From NCBI GenBank assembly GCA_963766605.1, contig CAVYAT010000002.1, forward strand, positions 124,001-188,000: a DNA stretch of 64,000 nucleotides, written 5' to 3'. A program made the translations under genes and the position numbers. How positions within the stretch are numbered: position 1 is the stretch's first letter; the number at the start of each line of letters is the position of its first letter. Source of the DNA: AC-49 sp963766605 (lineage in GTDB: Bacteria; Actinomycetota; Thermoleophilia; Solirubrobacterales; Solirubrobacteraceae). Positions 1-8,179 of this stretch are shown one piece after another. Under the pieces are notes generated by a model. That model was given only the letters and a program-made list of their open reading frames with translations. It made no database searches and was not told the DNA's origin.

Positions 1-2
1 TG

Positions 3-119
3 CCGATCGTGCTGCTCGCCGTCCCGCTGTTCCCACTGTTCGTCGCGATCGCGTTCGTGTACGCGCGACGCGCCGACGCGCTCGACGACTCGTTTCGTGA
101 CCTGGTCCGCGACGAATGA
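3..119 (+). CDS. small membrane protein upstream of symporter, C-terminal fragment
   Basis: The window opens inside this gene. The visible 38 residues are one hydrophobic segment (LLAVPLFPLFVAIAFVY) followed by a charged tail ending in VRDE. The stop overlaps the symporter start as ATGA, so the two are translationally coupled. Short two-helix proteins of the DUF485 type usually sit directly before ActP-like symporters, and this tail fits that role, but too little is visible to assign the family firmly. Confidence 0.6.
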   Translation, partial: PIVLLAVPLFPLFVAIAFVYARRADALDDSFRDLVRDE

Positions 120-1840
120 TCCTCATCGTCGCCGCGGTCTCTGCGGTGACGGCCACGGCGCTCGGCGTCGGCGCGTGGGGGATCCGTCTGGCCCGGACCA
201 CATCGGACTTGTTCGTCGCGTCGCGTGCCATCTCGCCGGCCTGGAACGCTGCGGCAATCTCCGGCGAATACCTGTCGGCGGCCAGCTTCCTCGGTATCGC
301 GGGCCTCGAGATGAAGCTGGGTGCCGAGGCCCTGTGGCTGCCGATCGGGTTCACGGCGGGCTACCTGCTGTTGTTGCTGTTCGTCGCCGCGCCGTTGCGG
401 AGGTTCGGCTCGTACACGATCTCCGACTTCGCCGAGGCGCGGCTCGGCAGCCCCGGACTCCGATCGCTCGCCGCGATCATCGTCCTCGCCATCGCAGCCT
501 TCTATCTCGTTCCCCAGCTCAAAGGGGCCGGTCTCGCGTTGCGGGAGCTGACGGGCGCGCCGTACTGGCTCGGTGTGCTCGTGGTCGGCGTGATCGTGAC
601 GGTCAACGTCGCCGCGGGCGGAATGCGCGGCATCACGTACATGCAAGCGTTTCAGTACTGGGTGAAGCTGTTTGCGATCCTCGTGCCCGCCTGCGTGCTG
701 CTTGTCCATCTCGGTGGGCTTCCCAATCGCGCCGCGCTGTTCGGTAGCGGCGTGCCGCGAGCGCCGTCCTCCGGCCTCGTCATCCGACTGGACCGACCGA
801 CGCGGGCGACATTCCCGGCGGACGCCCACTACCGCCTCAACGGTCATCCGGCGAGCGCGGCCCGCGGTCAGACGGTGGTCCTGCCGGTCGGTCGGTTCTA
901 CCTCCCGCCGCGCGCCGCGGTCCCGGCCGCCCATGGTGCGACGGCCGCGACCGGCCGGCAGTGGTCGCGTCCCGTGACCTCCGCGCGCCCCACGGCGACC
1001 CCGCTCTACGTCTACTCGCTTCTGCTCGCGACGTTCCTGGGGACCATGGGTCTGCCCCATATCCTCGTGCGCTTCTACACGAGCCCGGACGGCTCGGCGG
1101 CGCGGCGCACGACGGTTCGCGTGCTCGGACTTCTGGGGCTGTTCTACCTGTTCCCGCTGGTCTATGGAGCGCTGGGACGCGTGCTCGCTCCAACGCTCTA
1201 CGTCACCGGCGGGACGGACACGGTCGTGCTCGCCGTGCCCGGCGCCGCCTGGCCCGGGCTCGGCGGTGAGATTCTCACGGCGATCGTTGCCGCGGGCGCG
1301 TTCGCCGCGTTCATCTCCACGTCCTCGGGTCTGCTCGTCTCGATCGCGGGCACGGTCTCCTACGACGTCCTGGGTCGGCGGTCACCTGGGTTGCGTGCGG
1401 CGCACTACCGCTGGTTTCGCATCGGCGCAGTGGTCGGCGTGCTCGGGCCGGCGGCGCTCGCGCTCGCCGCGCAGGGCCTCGACATCAGCCTGCTGGTCGG
1501 CTGGGCCTTCGCGCTCGCCGCCAGCACGTTCTGCCCGATGTTTGTGCTGGGCATCTGGTGGCCCCACCTGACGGCCCGCGGTGCGGCCGTCGGCATGATC
1601 GTCGGCGCGGTGGCGGCCAGTGGAGCGATCTTCGTCGGACTCGCCCTGGGCGAGCCATCCGGGGTGATCGGCACGTTGCTCGCCCAGCCCGCCGTCGTTA
1701 CCGTGCCGCTCGCGTTCCTCGTCATGGTCATCGTCTCGCTCGCCGACGGTGTCGCGGCCCGCCGGGCGGACTCGTCGATGCTCGCGTTGCATGCCCCCGA
1801 GGGGCTCGGCTTCGAGGACTCGGTGCAGCTGCCGCGGTGA
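116..1840 (+). CDS. sodium:solute symporter, ActP-like
   Basis: A 574-residue polytopic inner-membrane protein of the sodium:solute symporter superfamily, predicted to import a small carboxylate such as acetate with a cation. It has the family's segments GGMRGITYMQAFQYWVK (about residues 167-183) and GTMGLPHILVRFYT (about 309-322), both very close to the cation/acetate symporter ActP, plus about 13 hydrophobic helices. Unusual is a hydrophilic stretch of about 90 residues (about 205-295) between two helices, rich in Pro, Ala and Arg, probably an extended loop. The start overlaps the stop of the small upstream membrane protein (ATGA). Substrate is inferred from similarity only. Confidence 0.9.
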   Translation: MILIVAAVSAVTATALGVGAWGIRLARTTSDLFVASRAISPAWNAAAISGEYLSAASFLGIAGLEMKLGAEALWLPIGFTAGYLLLLLFVAAPLRRFGSYTISDFAEARLGSPGLRSLAAIIVLAIAAFYLVPQLKGAGLALRELTGAPYWLGVLVVGVIVTVNVAAGGMRGITYMQAFQYWVKLFAILVPACVLLVHLGGLPNRAALFGSGVPRAPSSGLVIRLDRPTRATFPADAHYRLNGHPASAARGQTVVLPVGRFYLPPRAAVPAAHGATAATGRQWSRPVTSARPTATPLYVYSLLLATFLGTMGLPHILVRFYTSPDGSAARRTTVRVLGLLGLFYLFPLVYGALGRVLAPTLYVTGGTDTVVLAVPGAAWPGLGGEILTAIVAAGAFAAFISTSSGLLVSIAGTVSYDVLGRRSPGLRAAHYRWFRIGAVVGVLGPAALALAAQGLDISLLVGWAFALAASTFCPMFVLGIWWPHLTARGAAVGMIVGAVAASGAIFVGLALGEPSGVIGTLLAQPAVVTVPLAFLVMVIVSLADGVAARRADSSMLALHAPEGLGFEDSVQLPR

Positions 1841-2359
1841 GCGATCAGCCTGCCCTGGTGGAGGCTGGCGTCAGTCCGGCGTCGTTGAGCAGGGCCTGCA
1901 GCGAGGTGACCGGTCAGGCAGCGACAGACTGCTGCTTGGAAGCGACCGAATGTTGTCCGATTCGAGGAAATATGGGCCCGATGCCATCACGATGAATGAA
2001 GGCTTCAACTCGTCAACAAATCCGCCAACATTCCGGCGGAAATCGGGTCCCAGCGGGGCGCAGCCGTGATCCGGAGCGCTCACGATTGCCAGGGAGGTCC
2101 TGGTCTCCGGTGCCTCAGGAAACGGCCCCCAGACTCTCTCGTAACGATGGCCTCCCGCGGAACGAAGAGCCGACTCGGCGGCCCGGGGTCGAGGCGCGCC
2201 TCGACGCCCTGCATCGAGAGGACGAGGCGGGAGGACGGCCGCCCTGCCGGCCGCGGGCACGAACGCGCAGTTGCGCTTCAGCGTGTGCTCGCACAACTCG
2301 CGCTCGAGTTTGCAGGGCTTTTCTTGTTCGCCGCGCGGGAGCGGCCGACGAGCGGACAG
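1841..2359. other. 519-bp gap with no convincing gene
   Basis: No reading frame here shows a recognisable domain or a good start. On the minus strand, 1845-1913 reads a short peptide (VTSLQALLNDAGLTPAS) before a stop, but a stop lies directly upstream in the same frame, so it could only be a remnant gene tail. Overlapping ORFs on both strands are rich in Arg and Pro, as expected of GC-rich noncoding DNA. Confidence 0.4.
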
Positions 2360-2743
2360 TCAGGCGTCGTCGTGCCGCGCGTCGGCGGCGCGCATGAGCC
2401 GGTCGCGCGACGCGGCGAGCGCCTGGAGGCGATCGGCGTGGTACTGCTCCACGTCGACGTCGACCTTTGAGGGATCGTCCGGGTCACAGCGGACGGGCAC
2501 CGTCTCGCCGGCCAGATACGCACCGGCCGCGCCCGGGGCAAACGCGTGGCAGGTCACGTCGCGCGTGGTGCCATCCGGATACGTGACGGACAGGCGCAGC
2601 TTGTAGCGCCGCTCGCCATGCGAGTTCGTATAGCCGCCGGCGTCGGCTTCCGTGATCGCGGCCTGTGCGAGGGTACCGTCAAGCGCCGGTTTGTTCTTCC
2701 GTCCGAACACGGCGCACAGCATGCCAGACGTGGGTGAGATCAC
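2360..2743 (-). CDS. conserved hypothetical protein, DUF3592-like
   Basis: A 127-residue cytoplasmic protein without signal peptide or membrane helix. The centre (RYKLRLSVTYPDGTT, then GETVPVRCDPDDPSKVDVD) resembles the beta-rich core of DUF3592/DUF3592-like proteins, in which a converted sequence ends in 'G..V.V.YDP.dP' before a final strand. The C-terminal 30 residues are charged and helical. M8 (MLCAVFGRK) is an alternative start. Function unknown. Confidence 0.6.
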   Translation of the reverse strand: MISPTSGMLCAVFGRKNKPALDGTLAQAAITEADAGGYTNSHGERRYKLRLSVTYPDGTTRDVTCHAFAPGAAGAYLAGETVPVRCDPDDPSKVDVDVEQYHADRLQALAASRDRLMRAADARHDDA

Positions 2744-2824
2744 ACGCGCGAAGGGCGCTCGACCGATGCCCGCATGGCTCCCTGCCGTGACGCTCTGAGC
2801 GCTCTGATGGTCACGCTCGCCGCT

Positions 2825-3262
2825 CTAGGCCTCGGCACAGATGTTGAGACCCGCCGCGCGGGCCGCCGCCGCGGACTTCCTGCTGAGCTGAGCGGCCTGC
2901 GGCGCAAGCCTCGTTGCCTTGGCGAGATCGTTGTCGTCAACCGCCTTGACGGCCTTCGTCAGGACCGAGATGCCGGCGTCGACCGAGTCGAGGTACGTCT
3001 GGTACTTGGCCTTCAGCGAGGTGGGCGGCTGCAGCGCCTTGAGCTTCTTGAGCGAGTCGCTGGTCGCATTGAGCACGGCGTCGAAGTCCTGGGCGCTGTT
3101 CAAGTTCTTGGTTTTGTTCTTGACATCCGAGCAGATCGCGTTCGCCTTCGACGTGAACTCGCTCGCCGACAGTTGACCGCCGGCGCTCGCGCCCCCACCG
3201 CCGCAGCCTGCGGCGACGAGGACCAGCGCCGCGAGCGTCATTGGGACGACGGTCTGTCGCAT
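2825..3262 (-). CDS. small secreted lipoprotein
   Basis: A 145-residue predicted lipoprotein. The N-terminus MRQTVVPMTLAALVLVAAGC is a lipoprotein signal peptide with lipobox VAAGC, followed by a Gly/Ser linker. The mature part is helical, with two Cys (AICSD near the start, LNICAEA at the end) that could form a disulfide. Lys- and Ala-rich helices suggest a four-helix bundle. Proteins of this shape are common and uncharacterised in related actinobacteria. No neighbour suggests a function. Confidence 0.75.
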   Translation of the reverse strand: MRQTVVPMTLAALVLVAAGCGGGGASAGGQLSASEFTSKANAICSDVKNKTKNLNSAQDFDAVLNATSDSLKKLKALQPPTSLKAKYQTYLDSVDAGISVLTKAVKAVDDNDLAKATRLAPQAAQLSRKSAAAARAAGLNICAEA

Positions 3263-3331
3263 GTCAGCGCGATCGTACGGGCCTCGTGAGAATCGCGTGG
3301 TCGCGGCTGCACGGCGAGCGCCGCCGGGGCC

Positions 3332-3664
3332 TCAGTGAGCCGGTTCAGCGGGAATCCGGACGGATGCGAAATCGCGGGCGTTGATCTCCCCGGTCGGGGT
3401 GGTCGCGGGCGCCGGATGACCGGTGACAGTCGTGCGAGTGGCACTGTCGGTCGCGGTGGAGCCCGGTGCGGTGAAGGCAAAGGCAGCTGCCAGCGCGAGC
3501 AGCGCGAGCGGGCCGAGCGCCGCGATCGGCGCGTCGGCGCGGCGAACATGCAGCGATACAGCGAGGCGGTGGGACCGGCGTGGTGTGGGCACGGCGGCCG
3601 GGGCGTCTCGGCGCGGCGGCGCCAGTGCATTTCGGCGGAGGTGCAGCGAGATGTGGTTCGACAT
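3332..3664 (-). CDS. small single-pass membrane protein
   Basis: The 110-residue product starts at the ATG preceded by AGGAGAG at good spacing (MSNHISLHLRR). A longer ORF upstream lacks such a site. A basic N-terminal half (about 45 residues) leads to one hydrophobic helix (PLALLALAAAFAFTA), then a Thr/Pro/Ala-rich tail of about 45 residues that would be extracytoplasmic. It lies just downstream of the LuxR-type regulator on the same strand and could share its transcript. Function unknown. Confidence 0.55.
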   Translation of the reverse strand: MSNHISLHLRRNALAPPRRDAPAAVPTPRRSHRLAVSLHVRRADAPIAALGPLALLALAAAFAFTAPGSTATDSATRTTVTGHPAPATTPTGEINARDFASVRIPAEPAH

Positions 3665-3761
3665 GGTGGCTCTCCTGGTTTGGTCGCCTTGGCAGACCAA
3701 GCATCGAGCCGGCGGCGCGGTTTCGCATCGGGGAAGCCACCCAGATCTTGTTGATGGCCGC

Positions 3762-6419
3762 CTATTTCTGGGCGGCGAAGATCCCACGTCGGGCCGCCTC
3801 GAACGTAGCCTCGGCGCGGCTGCTGACGTCCAGCTTGCGGAGGATCGCCGAGACGTGGTGATCCACCGTTCGATCGGCGACGACCAGGCGCTCGGCGATG
3901 TCGGCGTTGCGTAGGCCATGCGTCACGAGCTCGAGCACCTCGAGCTCTCGGCGGGTGAGGTTGGCTGGGTTCGCTCGTGTGGTCGTCTGCGGGCCGCGCG
4001 GCACGCCGCGCGCTCCGATCTCGCGCAGGCGCCCCGTCGCGAGTCGCATCGCCGGCGACGCACCCAGCAGCTGGAACTCGCCGTGCGCGGTGCGCAGGCT
4101 CGTCTCATCGTCAGTGTCGACACCGACGAGAGCCAAGGCAGCCTCGTAGGGACTGCCGAGTGCCAGCCAACGGTCGCGGGCGCCGGCTGGATCGCCGGCC
4201 ATCTCCAGCCGGTACGGCTCTTCGCCGTCGCGCGGGACCGCTCCGCCGGCGCCGGCGCGCCAACGCCAATACGCGAGGCCGGCCTCCCACCACGTCCCGG
4301 CGGCGCCCTCCGCGTAGGCGGCGTCGGTCTCGGCGATCGCGTCGGCCGGTCGTCCCTCCAACCACGCCGCCTCGGCGCGTGCGACGGCAACCGGAGAGAT
4401 CCACTGCAGCTCGTGACGCGCAACGGCAAGCGAAAGCGCTTCGTCGAGCGGCTCCCACACGTCGGAATCGCCGCGGCGAGCGCGGATCCCGCCCAGCGAG
4501 ATGAGCGCGTGGACCCGCGCGAACGGACACGGGTCGGCCAGGCAGATCTGGGCGACCTGCTCGGCCGCGGTCCAGTCTCCCCGAGCGAACAGGAGTCGCG
4601 ACCGCCACGCGAGGAGGTAGTAACGGTAGACGTCGTAGTCGCCCAGGCGGCAGTGCTCGAGCCCCGCGTCGAGGTATCGCTCCGCGACGTCGTACTCCCG
4701 CCGCCGGCCGGCGGTCCGCGTGATCATCACGCAGGATTCGGTGGCGGCCAGGTCGTGGCCCCCGCTGCTGGCAGTGTCAACGCTCTCGACCAGCTTGCGC
4801 AGGCCGTCTTCGCTGCCGGCGACGTACTCGACCCACCCGATCGCTCGACGCGCCGCCGCGCGGCCTGCGTCATCACCGAGGCGCCCAGCCAATTCCTCGG
4901 CGCGCCGGGCCCAGCTCATCGCGTCCTCAGGATCCTCCGCCGCGAGGCGCAGGCACGACATCACGCAATAGCCGATGACGAGCTCGCTCCCAGGCGACTC
5001 CTCGAGCAGCCCAAGCGCCTGGGAGACCGCGTCGAGCCCCTCGGAAAGGTGGCCGCTCTGCCACAACACCTGGGCCAGGAAGCAGAGCGCGGTGCCCTGG
5101 GCCGACCGATCCCCGAGCTGCTCGTAGCAGCGCAGCGCCTCGCGCTGGTCGGCTGCCGCCGCGTCGAAATCGGCGATCAGGAACGTCTCCCCGGCGCGCC
5201 CCGCAAACAGGCCGGCGCGGACCTCCGGCGATGCCTGTGCTGCGAACCGCAGCGCCCGGGCATAGTGTGTCGCGGCCTCGCGGTGCGCGCCGACCCGCGA
5301 GGCGCGCGCGGCCGCGCGGGGGGCGAAGTCGAGCACCACGGACGCGCTGTCGACCGCGTCGGCGTGGTGGGCCAGGCGAGCCGGATCGGCAGGCCGGTCC
5401 GGTGGATCGGCCAACAGCTCCAGCGCCCGGCGGTGCAGCATCGCGCGCCGCGTCGGGACGATCGATTCCTCGAGGGCGATTCGCGCTAGCTCGTGGCGAA
5501 TCGCCACGTCGGGGGTCACGATGCCGGAGGCGATGGTCTCCTCCAACGCATCGATGTCGTCCGGCGCGAGCGCTTCGAGCAGCCACAGCTCGCCCTGCGG
5601 GCGTGCGACGGCGATCGCGTCGACCAACCTACGTCCCGCGGGCGTCAGACGCGCCGCTCGGCCCAGGACCGCGTCGCGAACGGTTTCCGGGATCCGCTCG
5701 TCGCCCGAGGCGAGCACCTCGGTCACGAAGAACGGGTTTCCACCCGTCGCGCGGTAAAGCCCGCCGCTGATCGAACCGTGGGCCGTCGCCATGACGTCGA
5801 CGGCGTCCGACGACAACCGTGGTAACCGGACACGGTCGATCGAGGTGCTCGCTGCGACTTCGCCGAGAACGAGGCGCAGCGGGTGCCACCGGCCCACCGC
5901 GTCTTCCCGGTATGTGCCGACGATCATCGCGTTGAGCCTTCCCACGCTGCGGCCGACCAGCCGCAGCACGTCCAGCGTCGCCTCGTCGGCGAGGTGAATG
6001 TCCTCCAGCACAAGAATTGTCGGCGCCCCACCCGCCAGCTCGCGCTCCAGCGCAACCGCGACCTCATACGGCTTTCCATCAGCCTCGATCGCCCGGGCCA
6101 ACGCGCCGCCCAACGTGTGGGCGATGTCCAGCAGCGGGCCAAGCGGGCGTGGCGTGAACAACGCCTCGCACTGACCCCAGAGGACACGCGTATCCGGCGG
6201 AGCGTCCTCGCAGAATTGGCGGACCAGTGCACTCTTGCCGATCCCCGCCTCACCGTAGACGAGCACAACCCGACCGTGACCATCCGCCGCGGCCAGCAAT
6301 GCCGCATCGAGCGCCGCAAGCTCGCCCGATCGTTCGAGCAAGCCCTGCGACCGAACGTCGAAGCTCAACTCCGCCACAACCCCGAACCTCACCACGGCCC
6401 ACCGCGAATTGCAATGCAC
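3762..6419 (-). CDS. LuxR-family ATP-binding transcriptional regulator (LAL type)
   Basis: An 885-residue large LuxR regulator. It has an N-terminal AAA/NACHT-like ATPase with Walker A YGEAGIGKSAL (about residues 55-65) and Walker B TILVLEDIHLAD (about 133-144), then a long helical tetratricopeptide-like middle, and a C-terminal LuxR helix-turn-helix (LTRRELEVLELVTHG... ADRTVDHHVSAILRKL, about 820-875). The family senses a ligand or partner protein through the middle region and activates transcription on ATP binding. The start is GTG; a downstream GTG before AELSFDVRSQGLLERSGEL is an equally good candidate, because the ATPase begins only there. Target genes are not evident; the small membrane protein downstream is a possible one. 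Confidence 0.88.
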   Translation of the reverse strand: MHCNSRWAVVRFGVVAELSFDVRSQGLLERSGELAALDAALLAAADGHGRVVLVYGEAGIGKSALVRQFCEDAPPDTRVLWGQCEALFTPRPLGPLLDIAHTLGGALARAIEADGKPYEVAVALERELAGGAPTILVLEDIHLADEATLDVLRLVGRSVGRLNAMIVGTYREDAVGRWHPLRLVLGEVAASTSIDRVRLPRLSSDAVDVMATAHGSISGGLYRATGGNPFFVTEVLASGDERIPETVRDAVLGRAARLTPAGRRLVDAIAVARPQGELWLLEALAPDDIDALEETIASGIVTPDVAIRHELARIALEESIVPTRRAMLHRRALELLADPPDRPADPARLAHHADAVDSASVVLDFAPRAAARASRVGAHREAATHYARALRFAAQASPEVRAGLFAGRAGETFLIADFDAAAADQREALRCYEQLGDRSAQGTALCFLAQVLWQSGHLSEGLDAVSQALGLLEESPGSELVIGYCVMSCLRLAAEDPEDAMSWARRAEELAGRLGDDAGRAAARRAIGWVEYVAGSEDGLRKLVESVDTASSGGHDLAATESCVMITRTAGRRREYDVAERYLDAGLEHCRLGDYDVYRYYLLAWRSRLLFARGDWTAAEQVAQICLADPCPFARVHALISLGGIRARRGDSDVWEPLDEALSLAVARHELQWISPVAVARAEAAWLEGRPADAIAETDAAYAEGAAGTWWEAGLAYWRWRAGAGGAVPRDGEEPYRLEMAGDPAGARDRWLALGSPYEAALALVGVDTDDETSLRTAHGEFQLLGASPAMRLATGRLREIGARGVPRGPQTTTRANPANLTRRELEVLELVTHGLRNADIAERLVVADRTVDHHVSAILRKLDVSSRAEATFEAARRGIFAAQK

Positions 6420-6481
6420 CAGACACCTAGAAAACCGGATCCGTCACCCATCTTTGCGCGCCGGGGCGGTCGAGGTGAAGG

Positions 6482-7081
6482 TCATTCGTGGATGCGCTCG
6501 CCGCGGCGCAGGATGTCGAGGTACTTGGCGACTCGTCTGGCGCGGGTCTCGGGTCGCTTGGCGTCGTTGATCCGCCAGACGATCGAGTAGCGGTTCTGAG
6601 CGTCGAGCGCGGCGAACGCGGCGGCAGCCTTCGGGTCGCGGTCGAGCTCGTGCGCCAGGTCGTCAGGGATCGCGGCACCCCGCTGCCCTTCGTAGGCGGC
6701 GGCCCAGCGGCCGTCCGTGCGTGCGTGGTCGACCGCCGTGAGCCCGGCAGGGCGCATCCGGCCGGCAGCGATGAGCCGCTCGGCCTTGTCGCGGTTGATC
6801 TTCGACCACCGGCTGCGGGTCGAGCGCGGCGTGAAGCGCTGCAGCCAGTGCTCGCCGTCGCCGCGCCGCTTCTGCCCGTCGATCCACCCAAAGCAGAGCG
6901 CTACCTCGATCGCCTCGGCGTAGGTGACGGATCGATCGCGTGAGCCCTTCTTGGCGATCTCAAGCCAGATGCCAGGGTTTTCCTCGTGGTTGGCGTCCAG
7001 CCACGCCTCGAGATCGGCTGCGGTGGCAAATCGGAGCACCGGCTCTGGGGCGCTGCGCGACGTCGTCACGTGGTCCACCAC
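6482..7081 (-). CDS. YdeI/OmpD-associated family protein
   Basis: A 199-residue cytoplasmic protein with the full YdeI family pattern: an N-terminal segment EAWLDANHEENPGIWLEIAKKGS, the core VALCFGWIDGQKRRGD (about residues 65-80), a middle RFTPRSTRSRWSKINRDKAERL, and a C-terminal region with DALNRYS-like and AKRPETRARRVAKYL motifs. The family is linked to resistance to some bacteriocins or stress in other bacteria, but its biochemical role is not settled. Length matches the family norm of about 190-200. Confidence 0.9.
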   Translation of the reverse strand: MVDHVTTSRSAPEPVLRFATAADLEAWLDANHEENPGIWLEIAKKGSRDRSVTYAEAIEVALCFGWIDGQKRRGDGEHWLQRFTPRSTRSRWSKINRDKAERLIAAGRMRPAGLTAVDHARTDGRWAAAYEGQRGAAIPDDLAHELDRDPKAAAAFAALDAQNRYSIVWRINDAKRPETRARRVAKYLDILRRGERIHE

Positions 7082-7332
7082 TCCGCGACCAGCCCGTCCG
7101 GGCCCGCCTCGAGTTCGCGGCAGTCAAGCCAAGCCTCTGCGGGCCCACTCGTCATCGGCGAATCGGTCAGCACCTCGACGTAGGCCACACCCGCCCCGTC
7201 CCGACACAGCGTCACTCGGCCACGTGCTCGCACCGACCGAAGGATGCCTGCTCCGGCACGTGGGGAGGCGGGCCAGCCTCGTGGGGTGCATGATCTCGAC
7301 CCGGGGGTGGGGCGCGTCCGGGTCCGTAACAT
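7066..7332 (-). CDS. possible small ORF overlapping the YdeI-like gene
   Basis: An 88-residue frame whose last 50 residues (GVAYVEVLTDSPMTSGPAEA, then AWLDCRELEAGPDGLVAEWW) have protein-like composition, while the first 35 are Arg/Pro rich and look noncoding. Its end overlaps the start of the YdeI-like gene by 16 bases. It may be the tail of a decayed gene or a short real gene starting internally. No family recognised. Confidence 0.3.
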   Translation of the reverse strand: MLRTRTRPTPGSRSCTPRGWPASPRAGAGILRSVRARGRVTLCRDGAGVAYVEVLTDSPMTSGPAEAWLDCRELEAGPDGLVAEWWTT

Positions 7333-7378
7333 GGTGTATAGGCTTGCGCGCTACGTCACGACCTTCCGGGGAGAGCCC

Positions 7379-8134
7379 ATGCGCAAGCACCTCACTTACG
7401 CCAATGTCGTCGCTTCGTGCGCACTGTTTGTCGCCCTCGGGGGGTCGGCGATCGCGGCCGCGCATTACATCATCACGTCGACGTCGCAGATCAAGCCGAG
7501 CGTCCTGAGCTCTCTGAAGAAGTCCGGACCCAAGGGCGCCACCGGGTCGCGAGGTGCGCAGGGGCCAAAGGGCGACCGGGGCGACACCGGAGCCACGGGA
7601 GCCACGGGAGCGACCGGGGCAATTGGACCGAAGGGCGACCCGGGGGGCCCGGGCGGCACGGCCGCACCGACCCTCGTCGGCGTCAAGACAGCCTCGCCTG
7701 ACGTCGAGTGCGAGACGACGTTCGACACGTTCTGCAGCTACACGAGCCTCAGCCATACGCCTGCGGGGTTCTGGAACAACCCCGTCAAGTCGATCAGCTA
7801 CCTCGGCTATTTCGTCGAGCCGGGTGGGTTCATCCAGTTCCACGGGGGCGCCCAGTTCGTTCCCGGTCCAGGGCTCTCGGTGGCAGGCACGGTGATGGTC
7901 CTTCCGCCTGGACACCGTCCCGACGCCGTCGTGGTGTTGCCAATCATCGCCATCCCAGTCTCCGACAGCGGCGACCTGGGTACTCCCGAAGCCGACGTGG
8001 GCTCGTGGGCCGAGATCTTGCCCACCGGCCAGGTAGAGATCGGGCGTGGCTTCAACCAGCCCCTTGATGGGGTCGTGTACGACCTCGACAGCATCCGGTT
8101 CCACACTCCCAACGTCATCGTCGTCACGAAGTAG
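7379..8134 (+). CDS. secreted collagen-like repeat protein
   Basis: A 251-residue exported protein. The start follows a GGGGAGAG ribosome-binding site; the N-terminus MRKHLTYANVVASCALFVAL is a signal or membrane-anchor helix. Residues about 52-98 are Gly-X-Y collagen-like repeats (GPKGATGSRGAQGPKGDRG, then GATGATGATGAIG). The remaining 150 residues form a beta-rich domain with two Cys (VECETTFDTFCSY). The N-terminal block is nearly the same as in the protein encoded at 53953-54765, so both belong to one lineage-specific family of surface or exported proteins. Exact role unknown. Confidence 0.85.
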   Translation: MRKHLTYANVVASCALFVALGGSAIAAAHYIITSTSQIKPSVLSSLKKSGPKGATGSRGAQGPKGDRGDTGATGATGATGAIGPKGDPGGPGGTAAPTLVGVKTASPDVECETTFDTFCSYTSLSHTPAGFWNNPVKSISYLGYFVEPGGFIQFHGGAQFVPGPGLSVAGTVMVLPPGHRPDAVVVLPIIAIPVSDSGDLGTPEADVGSWAEILPTGQVEIGRGFNQPLDGVVYDLDSIRFHTPNVIVVTK

Positions 8135-8179
8135 CCGTGGTGGTGTCCGGCCTCGGGTCCCTGACCGCCCGAGCCGGCG

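Noticed and set aside
1845..1913. Minus-strand peptide resembling a gene tail
   Set aside because: Only about 22 codons between two in-frame stops; too short to support a gene.
3918..5489. 523-residue plus-strand frame
   Set aside because: Antisense of the LuxR-type regulator, without domain or credible start.
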